A DNA stretch of 64,000 nt from Nocardioides caldifontis. GTDB taxonomy: Bacteria; Actinomycetota; Actinomycetes; Propionibacteriales; Nocardioidaceae. Positions 54,343 to 63,892 of this stretch are shown here, in pieces. Below the pieces are notes generated by a model that saw only the letters and a program-made list of their open reading frames with translations, was not told the DNA's origin and made no database searches. The stretch spans positions 1,213,619 to 1,277,618 of the forward strand of contig NZ_VHIB01000001.1 in assembly GCF_008087345.1 (NCBI RefSeq). The letters run 5' to 3'. The stretch's first letter is position 1. Each line of letters begins with the position of its first letter. Made by a program: the position numbers and the translations under genes.

Positions 54343-55845
54343 ATGACCACCCTCATCACGCACTGGGCCGACGGCGCCCGCTTCGAAGGCAGCAGCGGAC
54401 GCACCGGCGACGTCACCAACCCCGCGACCGGCCAGGTCACCGGCCAGGTCGCCTTCGCCGGCGCCGAGGACGCCCAGCGGGTGATCGGCTCGGCCTCGGC
54501 CGCCGCCCGCGCCTGGGCGCGGACCTCCGTCGCCGCGCGCACCCAGGTCGTCTTCCGGTTCCGCGAGCTGCTCAACGAGCGCAAGGAGGAGCTGGCCGCG
54601 CTCATCACCGCCGAGCACGGCAAGGTGCTCTCCGACGCCCTCGGTGAGGTGAGCCGCGGCCAGGAGGTCGTCGAGTTCGCCTGCGGCATCCCGCACCTGC
54701 TGAAGGGCGGCTACTCGGAGCAGGTCTCGACCGGCGTCGACGTGCACTCCAAGCGCCAGCCGCTGGGCGTGGTCGGCATCATCAGCCCGTTCAACTTCCC
54801 GGCGATGGTCCCGATGTGGTTCTTCCCGGTCGCGATCGCCGCCGGCAACACCGTGGTCCTCAAGCCGAGCGAGAAGGACCCGAGCGCCTCGATCTGGATG
54901 GCCGAGCTCTGGAAGGAGGCCGGTCTCCCCGACGGCGTCTTCAACGTCCTCCAGGGCGACAAGGAGGCCGTCGACGCGCTCATCGACCACCCGGACGTGA
55001 AGGCGATCAGCTTCGTCGGCTCGACCCCGATCGCGCGCTACGTCTACGAGCGCTCCAGCAGCAACGGCAAGCGCGTCCAGGCCCTCGGCGGGGCGAAGAA
55101 CCACATGGTGGTCCTCCCCGACGCCGATCTCGACCTCGCCGCCGACCAGGCCGTCAGCGCGGGCTACGGCTCCGCCGGCGAGCGGTGCATGGCGATCTCG
55201 GTGCTCGTGGCCGTCGGCCCGATCGGTGACGACCTCGTCGCCAAGGTCGCCGACCGCACCCGCACGCTGCGCACCGGCGACGGCACCCGTGGTTCCGACA
55301 TGGGCCCGCTGGTCACCAAGGCGCACCGCGACAAGGTGGCGTCGTACGTCGAGGAGGGTGAGTCGGCCGGCGCCAAGGTCGTCGTCGACGGCCGTGAGGT
55401 GCAGCCGGACGGCGAGCAGGACGGGTTCTGGCTCGGCCCCACGCTGTTCGACCACGTGAAGCCCGAGATGTCGGTCTACACCGAGGAGATCTTCGGCCCG
55501 GTGCTCAGCGTCGTCCGCGTGGACACCTACGACGAGGCCGTCGAGCTGATCAACTCCAACCCCTACGGCAACGGCGTCGCGCTGTTCACCGCCAACGGTG
55601 GTGCGGCCCGCAAGTTCGAGCTCGACGTCGAGGTCGGGATGATCGGCATCAACGTGCCGATCCCGGTGCCGATGGCGTACTACTCCTTCGGTGGCTGGAA
55701 GAACTCGCTCTTCGGCGACAGCCACGCGCACGGGGTCGAGGGCGTGCACTTCTTCACCCGTGGCAAGGTCGTGACGTCCCGTTGGAGCGACCCGGCCGTG
55801 AAGCCCACCGGCGGCCTGGAGCTCGCCTTCCCGCAGAACAAGTGA
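54343..55845 (+). CDS. mmsA: CoA-acylating methylmalonate-semialdehyde dehydrogenase
   Basis: A 500-residue aldehyde dehydrogenase that converts methylmalonate or malonate semialdehyde to propionyl- or acetyl-CoA. The nucleophile Cys282 sits in GSAGERCMAIS, with the MmsA-specific GVVGIISPFNFP and LGGAKNH blocks. It is the first gene of an operon with an aminotransferase, FAD oxidase and cupin, so it finishes the oxidation of the semialdehyde made by the aminotransferase. ATG 54343 was chosen over an upstream ATG at 54289 inside the operator region. Confidence 0.92.
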   Translation: MTTLITHWADGARFEGSSGRTGDVTNPATGQVTGQVAFAGAEDAQRVIGSASAAARAWARTSVAARTQVVFRFRELLNERKEELAALITAEHGKVLSDALGEVSRGQEVVEFACGIPHLLKGGYSEQVSTGVDVHSKRQPLGVVGIISPFNFPAMVPMWFFPVAIAAGNTVVLKPSEKDPSASIWMAELWKEAGLPDGVFNVLQGDKEAVDALIDHPDVKAISFVGSTPIARYVYERSSSNGKRVQALGGAKNHMVVLPDADLDLAADQAVSAGYGSAGERCMAISVLVAVGPIGDDLVAKVADRTRTLRTGDGTRGSDMGPLVTKAHRDKVASYVEEGESAGAKVVVDGREVQPDGEQDGFWLGPTLFDHVKPEMSVYTEEIFGPVLSVVRVDTYDEAVELINSNPYGNGVALFTANGGAARKFELDVEVGMIGINVPIPVPMAYYSFGGWKNSLFGDSHAHGVEGVHFFTRGKVVTSRWSDPAVKPTGGLELAFPQNK

Positions 55846-55855
55846 GAGGCAGACG

Positions 55856-57181
55856 ATGACCAGCCGCGCCTACGAGCTCGACCGCAAGCACGTCTTCCAC
55901 TCCTGGTCCGCCCAGGCCACGCTCGACCCGATGGTGGTCGAGCGGGCCGAGGGGAGCCGGATCTGGGACGACCAGGGCAACAGCTACCTGGACTTCTCCT
56001 CCCAGCTGGTGTTCACCAACATCGGGCACCAGCACCCGCGGGTGGTCAAGGCGATCCAGGACCAGGCCGCGAAGCTCTGCACGATCGCGCCGCAGCACGC
56101 GAACGACGCCCGTTCGGAGGCGGCCCGGCTCATCGCCGAGGTGTCGCCGGCCGGGCTGGAGCACGTGTTCTTCACCAACGGCGGTGCGGAGGCGATCGAG
56201 CACGCCGTACGGATGGCGCGGCTGCACACCGGCCGGATCAAGGTGCTGTCGCAGTACCGCAGCTACCACGGCGGCAGCAACACCTCGATCAACGTCACCG
56301 GTGACCCGCGGCGCTGGGCGTCGGACTACGGCTCGGCCGGGACCGCGAAGTTCTTCGGCCCGTTCCTCTACCGCTCGGAGTTCGACGCGACCACCGAGCA
56401 GGAGGAGTGCGAGCGCGCCCTGACCCACCTCCGCCGCACGGTGGAGATGGAGGGACCTTCGACGGTCGCCGCAATTGTGCTCGAGACAATTCCGGGCACC
56501 GCGGGGATCATGCCGCCGCCGGCGGGCTACCTCGCCGGGGTGCGGGAGATCTGCGACGAGCACGGCATCGTGTTCATCCTCGACGAGGTGATGGCCGGGT
56601 TCGGCCGCGCCGGCAAGTGGCTCGCGCTCGACCACTACGGCGTCACGCCCGACCTGGTGACGTTCGCGAAGGGGATCACCTCGGGCTACGTCCCGCTCGG
56701 CGGCGTGATCGTCTCCGACAAGGTCTACGACACGTTCGCGCAGCGGGTGTACCCGGGCGGGCTTACCTACTCCGGCCACCCGCTCGCCTGCGCCGCCGCG
56801 GTGGCGACGGTCGAGACGATGCGCGACGAGGGGATCGTCGAGCACGCCGCCAAGCTGGGCGAGGACGTGCTCGGCCCCGCGCTGCGCGAGCTCAAGGAGA
56901 AGCACGCCTGCGTCGGTGACGTCCGCGGGGTCGGCGCCTTCTGGGCGGTCGAGCTGGTCAAGAACCGGGAGACCAAGGAGCCGCTGGCGCCGTACGGCGG
57001 GAGCAGCCCGGCGATGAACGAGGTCATCGCGGCTTGCAAGAAGGGCGGCATGCTGCCGTTCGCGAACTACAACCGGCTCCACGTGGTGCCGCCGTGCAAC
57101 ACCAGCGCGGACGAGGTGCGCGAGGGGCTCGCCGTGCTCGACGCCGCCCTGTCCGTGGGCGACGCCCATGCGGAGGGCTGA
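55856..57181 (+). CDS. Class III aminotransferase (omega-amino acid type)
   Basis: A 441-residue PLP-dependent aminotransferase of class III. PLP Lys272 is in TFAKGITSGY; the Asp of the cofactor site is in FILDEVMAGFGR. Class III enzymes move amino groups from omega-amino acids or diamines to pyruvate or 2-oxoglutarate. Together with mmsA, beta-alanine or 3-aminoisobutyrate is a likely substrate, which is inference. It starts 10 bp after mmsA and its last 14 bp overlap the next gene. Confidence 0.88.
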   Translation: MTSRAYELDRKHVFHSWSAQATLDPMVVERAEGSRIWDDQGNSYLDFSSQLVFTNIGHQHPRVVKAIQDQAAKLCTIAPQHANDARSEAARLIAEVSPAGLEHVFFTNGGAEAIEHAVRMARLHTGRIKVLSQYRSYHGGSNTSINVTGDPRRWASDYGSAGTAKFFGPFLYRSEFDATTEQEECERALTHLRRTVEMEGPSTVAAIVLETIPGTAGIMPPPAGYLAGVREICDEHGIVFILDEVMAGFGRAGKWLALDHYGVTPDLVTFAKGITSGYVPLGGVIVSDKVYDTFAQRVYPGGLTYSGHPLACAAAVATVETMRDEGIVEHAAKLGEDVLGPALRELKEKHACVGDVRGVGAFWAVELVKNRETKEPLAPYGGSSPAMNEVIAACKKGGMLPFANYNRLHVVPPCNTSADEVREGLAVLDAALSVGDAHAEG

Positions 57182-58577
57182 GCCGACCGTCTTCGAGAGG
57201 CAGGCGCCGCCCTCGCGGCTCGTGGACGCAGCGCTGCGCGACGCGAGGGACGCCTGCTTCTGGATCGACGACGTGGTGCCGGCGCGCCACGCGCCGCTGG
57301 TCGGTGACACGCGGGTTGACCTCTGCGTCGTCGGCGGCGGGTACGCCGGACTCTGGACCGCGGTCCGCGCCAAGCAGCGCGACCCCGGCCGGAGCGTGGT
57401 GCTGCTGGAGTCGCGCCGGCTCGGCTGGGCCGCGTCGGGGCGCAACGGCGGGTTCTGCGACGCGTCGATCACCCACGGCGAGGACAATGGCCGGTCGCGG
57501 TGGGAGTCGGAGTACGACGACCTCGAGCGGCTAGGCCAGGAGAACCTCGACGGGATCGTGAAGACCGTGCAGGAGCACGGGCTCGCGGTCGACCTCGAGG
57601 AGACCGGTGAGCTGGAGGTGGCCGTCGAGCCGCACCAGGTCGACTGGCTGCGTGAGGCGGACGGGACCTTCCTCGATCGTGAGGCGGTGCAGGCCGAGGT
57701 GGCCAGCCCGACGTACCTCGCCGGGCTCTGGTCCCGCCACACCGTGATGATCCACCCCGCCAAGATGGTGCAGGAGCTGGCGCGGCTCGCGCTGTCGCTC
57801 GGCGTCGAGATCTTCGAGGACAGCCACGTGACCGGGCTGTCGTCGGGACGCAGCGGCCCGGTGACCGTGCGGACGGGTTCGGGATCGGTGGACGCGGCCC
57901 AGGTGGCGCTGGGCACGAACGTGTTCCCCGCGCTGGTGCGGCGGTTCCGGCCGTTCACCGTGCCGGTCTACGACTACGCGGTCGTGACCGAGCGGCTCTC
58001 GCCGTCGCAGCGGGCGTCGCTCGGCTGGGAGAACCGGCAGGGGATCGCGGACCTCGCCAACCAGTTCCACTACTACCGGCTGACGCCGGACGACCGGATC
58101 CTGTTCGGCGGCTACGACGCGGTGTACGCCGGGCGCCGGGTGGCCGCCGATCACGAGCACCGGCCGGAGACGTACCGCCGGCTGGTGTCCCACCTGCTCA
58201 CGACCTTCCCGCAGCTCGAGGGGATCGGGATCAGCCACCGGTGGGCGGGCGCGATCGACACCTCGACGCGGTTCTCGGCGTTCTGGGGGCTCGCGCACGG
58301 TGGGCGCGTTGCGCACACCGCCGGGTTCACCGGGCTGGGCGTCGGCGCGACGCGGTTCGCGGCCGACGTCGTGCTGGACCTGCTCGACGGCGCGGACACC
58401 GAGCGGACGCGGCTGGAGATGGTGCGCCGCAAGCCGCTGCCGTTCCCGCCGGAGCCCGTGGCGTCGGTGGGCGTCGCGCTGACCAAGCGCTCCCTCGACC
58501 AGGCCGACCACCGGGGTGGTCGCCGCAACCTGTGGCTGCGGGCCCTGGACCGCGCCGGACTGGGGTTCGACTCATGA
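57168..58577 (+). CDS. FAD-dependent amine/amino-acid oxidase (DAO family)
   Basis: A 469-residue flavoprotein. The dinucleotide-binding GGGYAG (56-61) and the later GFTGLGVGATRFAAD mark the DAO fold. It resembles gamma-glutamylputrescine oxidase-like proteins that oxidise an amine with O2 or another acceptor. In this operon it could make a semialdehyde or amino acid upstream of the aminotransferase. ATG 57168 overlaps the aminotransferase gene. The stop overlaps the cupin start. Confidence 0.85.
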   Translation: MRRAEPTVFERQAPPSRLVDAALRDARDACFWIDDVVPARHAPLVGDTRVDLCVVGGGYAGLWTAVRAKQRDPGRSVVLLESRRLGWAASGRNGGFCDASITHGEDNGRSRWESEYDDLERLGQENLDGIVKTVQEHGLAVDLEETGELEVAVEPHQVDWLREADGTFLDREAVQAEVASPTYLAGLWSRHTVMIHPAKMVQELARLALSLGVEIFEDSHVTGLSSGRSGPVTVRTGSGSVDAAQVALGTNVFPALVRRFRPFTVPVYDYAVVTERLSPSQRASLGWENRQGIADLANQFHYYRLTPDDRILFGGYDAVYAGRRVAADHEHRPETYRRLVSHLLTTFPQLEGIGISHRWAGAIDTSTRFSAFWGLAHGGRVAHTAGFTGLGVGATRFAADVVLDLLDGADTERTRLEMVRRKPLPFPPEPVASVGVALTKRSLDQADHRGGRRNLWLRALDRAGLGFDS

Positions 58578-58909
58578 CCGACCGCGTGCTGGCCGCCGAT
58601 GCGCTCTCGCTGCCGTTGGAGCCGTACGACGCCGGCGAGGTGGTGACCGGCTCTCCTCTTGCCGGCCTCGCTTCGCTGGCCGCCGTGGGCGGTGCGTCCG
58701 TGGGGATCTGGGAGCTGTCGGCGGGGACCGTGCGGGACACCGAGGTCGACGAGGTCTTCGTGGTCCTGGCGGGGGAGGCGACGGTGCGGTTCCTGTCGTC
58801 GGACGAGGTTCTTGAGCTGCGGCCGGGGATGGTCGTCCGGCTGAACGCGGGGGAGCGGACCGAGTGGGAGGTCCGGTCGACCTTGCGGAAGGTCTACATC
58901 AGCGGCTGA
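58574..58909 (+). CDS. Cupin-domain protein
   Basis: A 111-residue single-domain cupin. EVDEVFVVLAGEATVRF and LELRPGMVVRLNAGERTEW are the two cupin motifs, with the usual His residues mostly replaced, so metal binding is doubtful. Small cupins of this type often accompany amine-oxidation operons. ATG 58574 overlaps the oxidase stop as ATGA. Its last 16 bp overlap the end of the convergent sulfatase gene. Confidence 0.8.
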   Translation: MTDRVLAADALSLPLEPYDAGEVVTGSPLAGLASLAAVGGASVGIWELSAGTVRDTEVDEVFVVLAGEATVRFLSSDEVLELRPGMVVRLNAGERTEWEVRSTLRKVYISG

Positions 58910-60228
58910 GCCGGTCCGGCGCTGGTCTGTGCCGTCGCACTGAGCCTGTCGAGGTCCGCCTTGAGCTCGGCCTCCCTGGCGGGTCTCCGGCCGGCCAGGT
59001 TGGCGAGCTCGAACGGGTCGTTGGTCAGGTCGTAGAGCTCCCTCTGCCCCTGCCAGTGCTCGACGTACTTCCACCTGCCCTTGCGAACGCCCTGGAACGC
59101 CCAGGGGCCGTCGTGGAAGAACGACCCGCCCTGGATCAAGACCGCCTCGCCCAGGTCGTCGGTCGGCCCCTTGGCGATCGGCAGCAGGCTCTGCCCCGCC
59201 TGGGGGCGTCCGGCTGTGGCGCCCGCCGCGTCGAGGATCGTGGCCGGGATGTCGATCAGCCTGCCGACGCGGTCGGTGGTGACGCCGGTGGGGATGCCGC
59301 CGGCCTGCCAGCGCAGGATCAGCGGGACGTGGAGCGACTCCTCGTAGGGGAAGTTCTTCCCTTGCATGCGGTGCTCCCCGAGCAGGAAGCCGTTGTCCGA
59401 GGTCAGGATCCAGAGCGTGTTGCGACGGACCTGAGGGCTCACGCTGTCGAGCATCCGGGCGATGCCCTCGTCGACCGCCTGCAGGCTCCGGATGCGAGCC
59501 CGGAAGAGGGCGTTGTAGGACTGGCGTTCCTTGACGTTGTCCTCCCACCGTTCTTCGAGGTAGTCGGGCTTGTCGGTCAGGTCGGTCTCGTTGAAAGACG
59601 GCTTCCGCGTGGACGGAGCCTCCTCGTCGGGGAACAGGTTCGCGTGCCGCGGTGCCGGTACGGGCGCCTTCCACCGGCCGTTGACGAGCATGTTGTGCGG
59701 GGCGACGAAGGACGCCCACATGAAGAACGGGCGCGGGTCCGCTGCCCTGGCGAAGGCGATCGCCCGGTCCGCGACCCAGTCCGCGGTGTACCGGTCGGTG
59801 ATCCTGTCGCTGCTGCCGTCCTCGCGGACGACGGTGAAGCCGAAGGCCTTGTAGGCCCCGGGGGCGGTGACCCGCCACCGGTCCCAGCCGGCCGGCACGG
59901 GGAACTCCTGGGAGTAGCCGTTCATGAACTTGCCCGCCAGGCCGGTCCGGTAGCCCGCCGCCTGGAGCCAGGCGGCGAGGGTGTTGTCCTTGTCGGGGAG
60001 GTTGTCGTAGCCGCCGAACCTGCCCTTGTTCACCCAGACGTTCGTGTCCTGCGCGTACTGCCCGGTGATCAGCTGCGCCCTGGCCGGCCCGCACAGCGGG
60101 TGCGTGGCGAGCCCGTTGCGGAACTCGGTGCCCCAGCGCTTGAGGCGGCGGAGCGTCCGGGGCATGTACTCGAGATCGGTGTCCGTCGCGTCATCGACGG
60201 TGATCAGGACGATGTTCGGCTCGGCCAC
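58894..60228 (-). CDS. Sulfatase (formylglycine type)
   Basis: A 444-residue arylsulfatase-family enzyme. CGPAR (46-50) is the C-x-P-x-R motif whose Cys46 is oxidised to formylglycine by the activating enzyme; VLITVDDAT (Asp12, Asp13), the HN pair in APHN and SDNGFLLGEH are the other metal and substrate residues. There is no signal peptide, so it acts in the cytoplasm unless another start was missed. The substrate is unknown. GTG 60228 has GGGGTGA 9 bp upstream. No FGE gene is in the window. Confidence 0.9.
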   Translation of the reverse strand: MAEPNIVLITVDDATDTDLEYMPRTLRRLKRWGTEFRNGLATHPLCGPARAQLITGQYAQDTNVWVNKGRFGGYDNLPDKDNTLAAWLQAAGYRTGLAGKFMNGYSQEFPVPAGWDRWRVTAPGAYKAFGFTVVREDGSSDRITDRYTADWVADRAIAFARAADPRPFFMWASFVAPHNMLVNGRWKAPVPAPRHANLFPDEEAPSTRKPSFNETDLTDKPDYLEERWEDNVKERQSYNALFRARIRSLQAVDEGIARMLDSVSPQVRRNTLWILTSDNGFLLGEHRMQGKNFPYEESLHVPLILRWQAGGIPTGVTTDRVGRLIDIPATILDAAGATAGRPQAGQSLLPIAKGPTDDLGEAVLIQGGSFFHDGPWAFQGVRKGRWKYVEHWQGQRELYDLTNDPFELANLAGRRPAREAELKADLDRLSATAQTSAGPAQPLM

Positions 60229-60514
60229 GCGTCATTCACCCCCGTGCCTTTCCGACTGCCCGTCGCCGTCACGATTCCATGAACGCCGCCGGTGTGACCA
60301 TGCCTGCCCACCAAGTCGTCGCGCCTTGGGTGGGCGCACTCAGGAGGTGGCTCGGGTGGTCGATGAGTCGTTCGCTCAACTACCGCGACAAACCGCCCAG
60401 ATTGACGCAGCAGGGTCGACCCCATCAGGCGCGTGGATCAACCGACGAGCGGTGCAGTTGCGACGCCCACGACTGCTGGCAATCACCAGATGAGGCAAGA
60501 CAGTTGGGGATCTA
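60229..60514. other. Intergenic region at a composition break
   Basis: 286 bp between the sulfatase start and the end of the 1125-residue gene. No gene, tRNA or attachment site is recognised. From about 60240 rightward, codons with A/T at the third position become more common than in the rest of the window. This fits the edge of an acquired segment. Confidence 0.5.
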
Positions 60515-63500
60515 CTACAAGCCACGCCGAAACCGCTCAGCGTCCTCATCCTCTCGCCGAGCGTCCACTTCGTACGATGTCGCGACCTTGCGCAGCAGCG
60601 CTGCGGTACGGGGTGCGGTGTCAGCCACCCGCGCCGCGTGCTCGCGGTACTCCTTGGCGAGTTCTGCCTCCAGGACACCACCGTCCTCTAGGCCCCGTGT
60701 TGTCACGCCCCGACGGTTGAAGACCTGAAGCGAAAACCCGCGCTCGATTTCGTCGTCTTGTAGATCTTCGAAGAGTTCACGCACGACTTCCCCAGGCCAG
60801 ACACCATCAGCATCGGGAGGCGTCGAAACCAACACCTGGCCGATGTGATGGCGCCCGACGACAGCGCGATCGCGTTCCTCGAGAAGCGGGAGGACGGTCG
60901 AGAGCCACTGTTTGAGCTCTTCAGCGTCCAGAACTCCGTCCGTCAGGCCAGGCGGAACATTCCAGGCGGACAGGAGACCGTACGCATTGCCGGCGAGGGC
61001 TTGGCGGGCCTCCAGCTCGATTCCATTGTCCGCGCCCTCCTCATCGTCGCCGGCGTGCGCTCGGTAGACAGTGCAGACCATCTCGACGAAGAATTCAGGG
61101 TTGGTCGCAAGCTCTTGCATAAGGGTCTGAGGCTTCGCATCGTGGCCGAGAGCCCTCAGATACGCCCACTCAAGCTGCGCGAGACGAGGCAGGTCGATCT
61201 CATCCCGTCTTCGTTCCAATCGCTCAAACAGAGCTTCGAAGTCGTAGGACCGAAGAGCCCCCATCTCTGGATCGTCTTGGTGAGCGAGGAGATTGGACAG
61301 CGCATCCATCACAAGCTCGAGAGACGCCAAATGATCCTCGCCCTGGCCTTTGCGCTGATAGATGTTCAGGATGTGGAGCGCAGCGGCATTGCGTCCGACG
61401 CCGATCAACCGGCCTGCCACCAACTCGACATATGCGAAATCGGCACCTAGGCCCAACGGTGAAAAATGTTCCCAGAAGAAGGTTTCGACGCTTGCATCTT
61501 CGACGGCAATCTCCCATGCCCTGGGGAAATCGCGGGTGGCGAGAAGCAGTCTGCCGAGTTGCGCAGCACTCAGTGCATGGCTGGTGCGTAGTTTGTCTAG
61601 CCAGTCCCAACCAGCGTCGCGGAACCTGCGCGCGTAGTACTGGGTGGCCAGTTCGAGTTCCTTCGCGGAATCGGATTCCAGCCGTGGCAGCAGAGGCTCG
61701 TCAAAATCCGCACGTGCGCCAGCCAACGCCCAACCGACGGCATGCGAGACCTCGACGACGCGGGCAAGTTCAATGACTTCAGGAAGTCCGCCCTCATCGA
61801 CGATCGCAGCGATCGCTTCTTCGCGGGCAGCCGCTACAGCTGCGTCGTAGGCCTCGAAGTCATCGCGTCGCCGCGCGTCGCCAACATGTGGATCCCACGA
61901 CTGGAACAGCCACTCGTGATTGGCCCGAGCCCCCTGCGGTGTGAGGCGATCGATGAACGCGTCCAACTTATTGAGCTCGTCCTCAGGCAGGGCCCACCGA
62001 GCATCTTGGAACTCGCGGTGCTTGCCCACGAGGTCGCGCAGTTCATCCCATAAGAGCTTCGTGTCAGATTCATCGAACGACCCGGAGTCGATCTGAGCCT
62101 CCAACCCTGAGCGAATCGCCCTCTGGTCATCCGGAGACAGGTCGCTATAGGTCTGGATCAGCTGAACCCAGCGGCTCGGATCAGGTCCGGCATCGGCCAC
62201 GCAACGCTCTACAACTGCGGCGACGAACTCGATGTACTCGCTGCGGGTGACTCTCAACGTGGCAGGCTTCCAGTCGCGATATCGGGGCGCCCGTGTCGGG
62301 AAGTGCACACCGTGCGATTGCGGCAGCATCTCCAGTGCCAGGGACCATGCCACCGCCGAGTGTCGCTTACGGAGAGCGTCGTAGACGGCGAGCCGGCTCG
62401 CCATCGGCGCCGCCGTCTCGGGGTGCCACGGGCGGAAGATCGCGGCGAGCGACGCGGCGGGCCGATTGCTGGTTCTCCCGCCAGGATCGATCTCGGCGAA
62501 TCGCGCCAGAAGGTCGACAGCACGACCGAAGTAGTCAGTCGACCAAGCGATCGTCTCGAGCGCCCAGAGAACTTCCGTGTGCGCCGATGAGGGAGAGAAG
62601 AAGCCGTCGTCTTGGTCAGCGAAAAACTCGCGCGCCATTGGGGTATCGCCACGCATGGCAGCACTCAACGCTTCAAGCACGGCCTCTGGCGCCGCTTCAG
62701 CTAACAGCGGAAGGTGATCAGCCAGCACCGTCCAGCGTCGACCACTGACGTCGTCGTTCGCAGGCTTGAGAAGGTCGCGCACTGCGTACTCGGCCCAGTC
62801 CGCACCACTAGGCCCGCCTGACGTGGTCACTCGATTGCCGTACGCGCCGAGCAGCGCCAAACTCTCAGCTAGCCCCTGGCGTATCGAGGCTGAGTGGACG
62901 CGGCGCTTGCCTTCGACGGAGGCCTTCCACCAGCGGTCATCCGGAGCCACATCGAGCGCCGGATCGTCCTCACCGAGGACCTTCTCGACGACATCCTTGA
63001 GTCTGGCGAGGTCCTCAGTGTTGACGGACGAGCGAAGCAGGAGCCACGCGTCGACGGGCGAAACCACGTGCCACGTCGATCCGGTAGCGGCTACGAACGG
63101 GTCGCCTTCGCGAGCGAGTTGCATCGCCCTCTCGCGCACCGCGTCATAGCCGGCGCCAGCGAGCTCGGCGAGCACGTTCTTGTCGGCGTCTGTCAGGTCC
63201 TCCCACCGGCCGACGAGGAGCATCGCTCGGACCGCGCGATCAACAGACTCAACCCAAGGCGGTCGGTGCAATGAGGCCTTCGTGGCGAGGCTTCGCCTGA
63301 GCGCCGTCAAGCTGCGTCGAGCCAACTGTCCAAGCCCGCTCGCTTCCTCTTCACCCACGCCCGCAGCCTTGAAGAACTCGGCCACCGCCCCACTCGCCAG
63401 AGGATCCAGATTGATGTCGCCGTCGTCTCCTCCAACAGGTACCAAAACGGTATGAGGCGAGCCCTGAGGAAGTTCCTTCGCGAACTCCGGATCTCGGGGA

Positions 63501-63892
63501 ATCAGAATGAGAGGCTGCATGGATTCCGCAAGCCGACGCCAAGTGATGAGTTCGTCGACAAAGACCATGCGCACTAAGACCTGGCCTTCGCCTCGGCGTT
63601 CAGCAGCGACCGCGTGCGCCGCCAGGAACGCAGAAATCTCATCTAGGGAAGGTCCAGTGAGCGTTGTGATTCCTGGGCGAGCCAACGCTTCGCTCAACTG
63701 CCGAACGTTTGAGTCTCTGCCCGCCAGGACGAGTTCAGGCTCAAGCGGAGGGGCCGTCTGGGCGAACCACCCACGCCAGAAGGTCTCGGCAGTTTGAAGT
63801 CCATAGGGTTCGAGCCCCAACTCTTCTGAGAACCAGGCCCAAGTGACCGGCGCCGACTCAAGCCAAGTCGCTAAGCCCGGATCCACCGACAA
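60515..63892 (-). CDS. Large accessory protein with degenerate NTPase-like N-terminus
   Basis: A 1125-residue protein with no named family that I recognise. The N-terminus (VLAGRDSNVRQL at about 55-66, ITTLTGPSLDEISAFLAA at about 74-91, VRMVFVDE, PLILIPRD) looks like a STAND-type NTPase core, in which the P-loop is degenerate (GPSLDE in place of a Lys-Ser/Thr) and a Walker-B-like strand follows. The remaining 900 residues are predominantly helical, compatible with armadillo or TPR-like repeats. No signal peptide, membrane span or nuclease motif is seen. TTG 63892 or GTG 63886 can start it. Codon use differs from neighbours, suggesting transfer. A defense role is an inference only. Confidence 0.6.
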   Translation of the reverse strand: MSVDPGLATWLESAPVTWAWFSEELGLEPYGLQTAETFWRGWFAQTAPPLEPELVLAGRDSNVRQLSEALARPGITTLTGPSLDEISAFLAAHAVAAERRGEGQVLVRMVFVDELITWRRLAESMQPLILIPRDPEFAKELPQGSPHTVLVPVGGDDGDINLDPLASGAVAEFFKAAGVGEEEASGLGQLARRSLTALRRSLATKASLHRPPWVESVDRAVRAMLLVGRWEDLTDADKNVLAELAGAGYDAVRERAMQLAREGDPFVAATGSTWHVVSPVDAWLLLRSSVNTEDLARLKDVVEKVLGEDDPALDVAPDDRWWKASVEGKRRVHSASIRQGLAESLALLGAYGNRVTTSGGPSGADWAEYAVRDLLKPANDDVSGRRWTVLADHLPLLAEAAPEAVLEALSAAMRGDTPMAREFFADQDDGFFSPSSAHTEVLWALETIAWSTDYFGRAVDLLARFAEIDPGGRTSNRPAASLAAIFRPWHPETAAPMASRLAVYDALRKRHSAVAWSLALEMLPQSHGVHFPTRAPRYRDWKPATLRVTRSEYIEFVAAVVERCVADAGPDPSRWVQLIQTYSDLSPDDQRAIRSGLEAQIDSGSFDESDTKLLWDELRDLVGKHREFQDARWALPEDELNKLDAFIDRLTPQGARANHEWLFQSWDPHVGDARRRDDFEAYDAAVAAAREEAIAAIVDEGGLPEVIELARVVEVSHAVGWALAGARADFDEPLLPRLESDSAKELELATQYYARRFRDAGWDWLDKLRTSHALSAAQLGRLLLATRDFPRAWEIAVEDASVETFFWEHFSPLGLGADFAYVELVAGRLIGVGRNAAALHILNIYQRKGQGEDHLASLELVMDALSNLLAHQDDPEMGALRSYDFEALFERLERRRDEIDLPRLAQLEWAYLRALGHDAKPQTLMQELATNPEFFVEMVCTVYRAHAGDDEEGADNGIELEARQALAGNAYGLLSAWNVPPGLTDGVLDAEELKQWLSTVLPLLEERDRAVVGRHHIGQVLVSTPPDADGVWPGEVVRELFEDLQDDEIERGFSLQVFNRRGVTTRGLEDGGVLEAELAKEYREHAARVADTAPRTAALLRKVATSYEVDARREDEDAERFRRGL

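Noticed and set aside
53173..55749. An 858-codon minus-strand open frame
   Set aside because: It spans pucR in another frame and mmsA antisense; composition is that of a shadow frame.
58151..60094. A 647-codon minus-strand open frame
   Set aside because: It overlaps the sulfatase in another frame. The sulfatase has the C-x-P-x-R motif and metal residues; this frame has none.
60229..60514. An integrase remnant or attachment site at the island edge
   Set aside because: Short translated pieces in this region have no recognisable integrase or transposase motif, and no tRNA or direct repeat is present.
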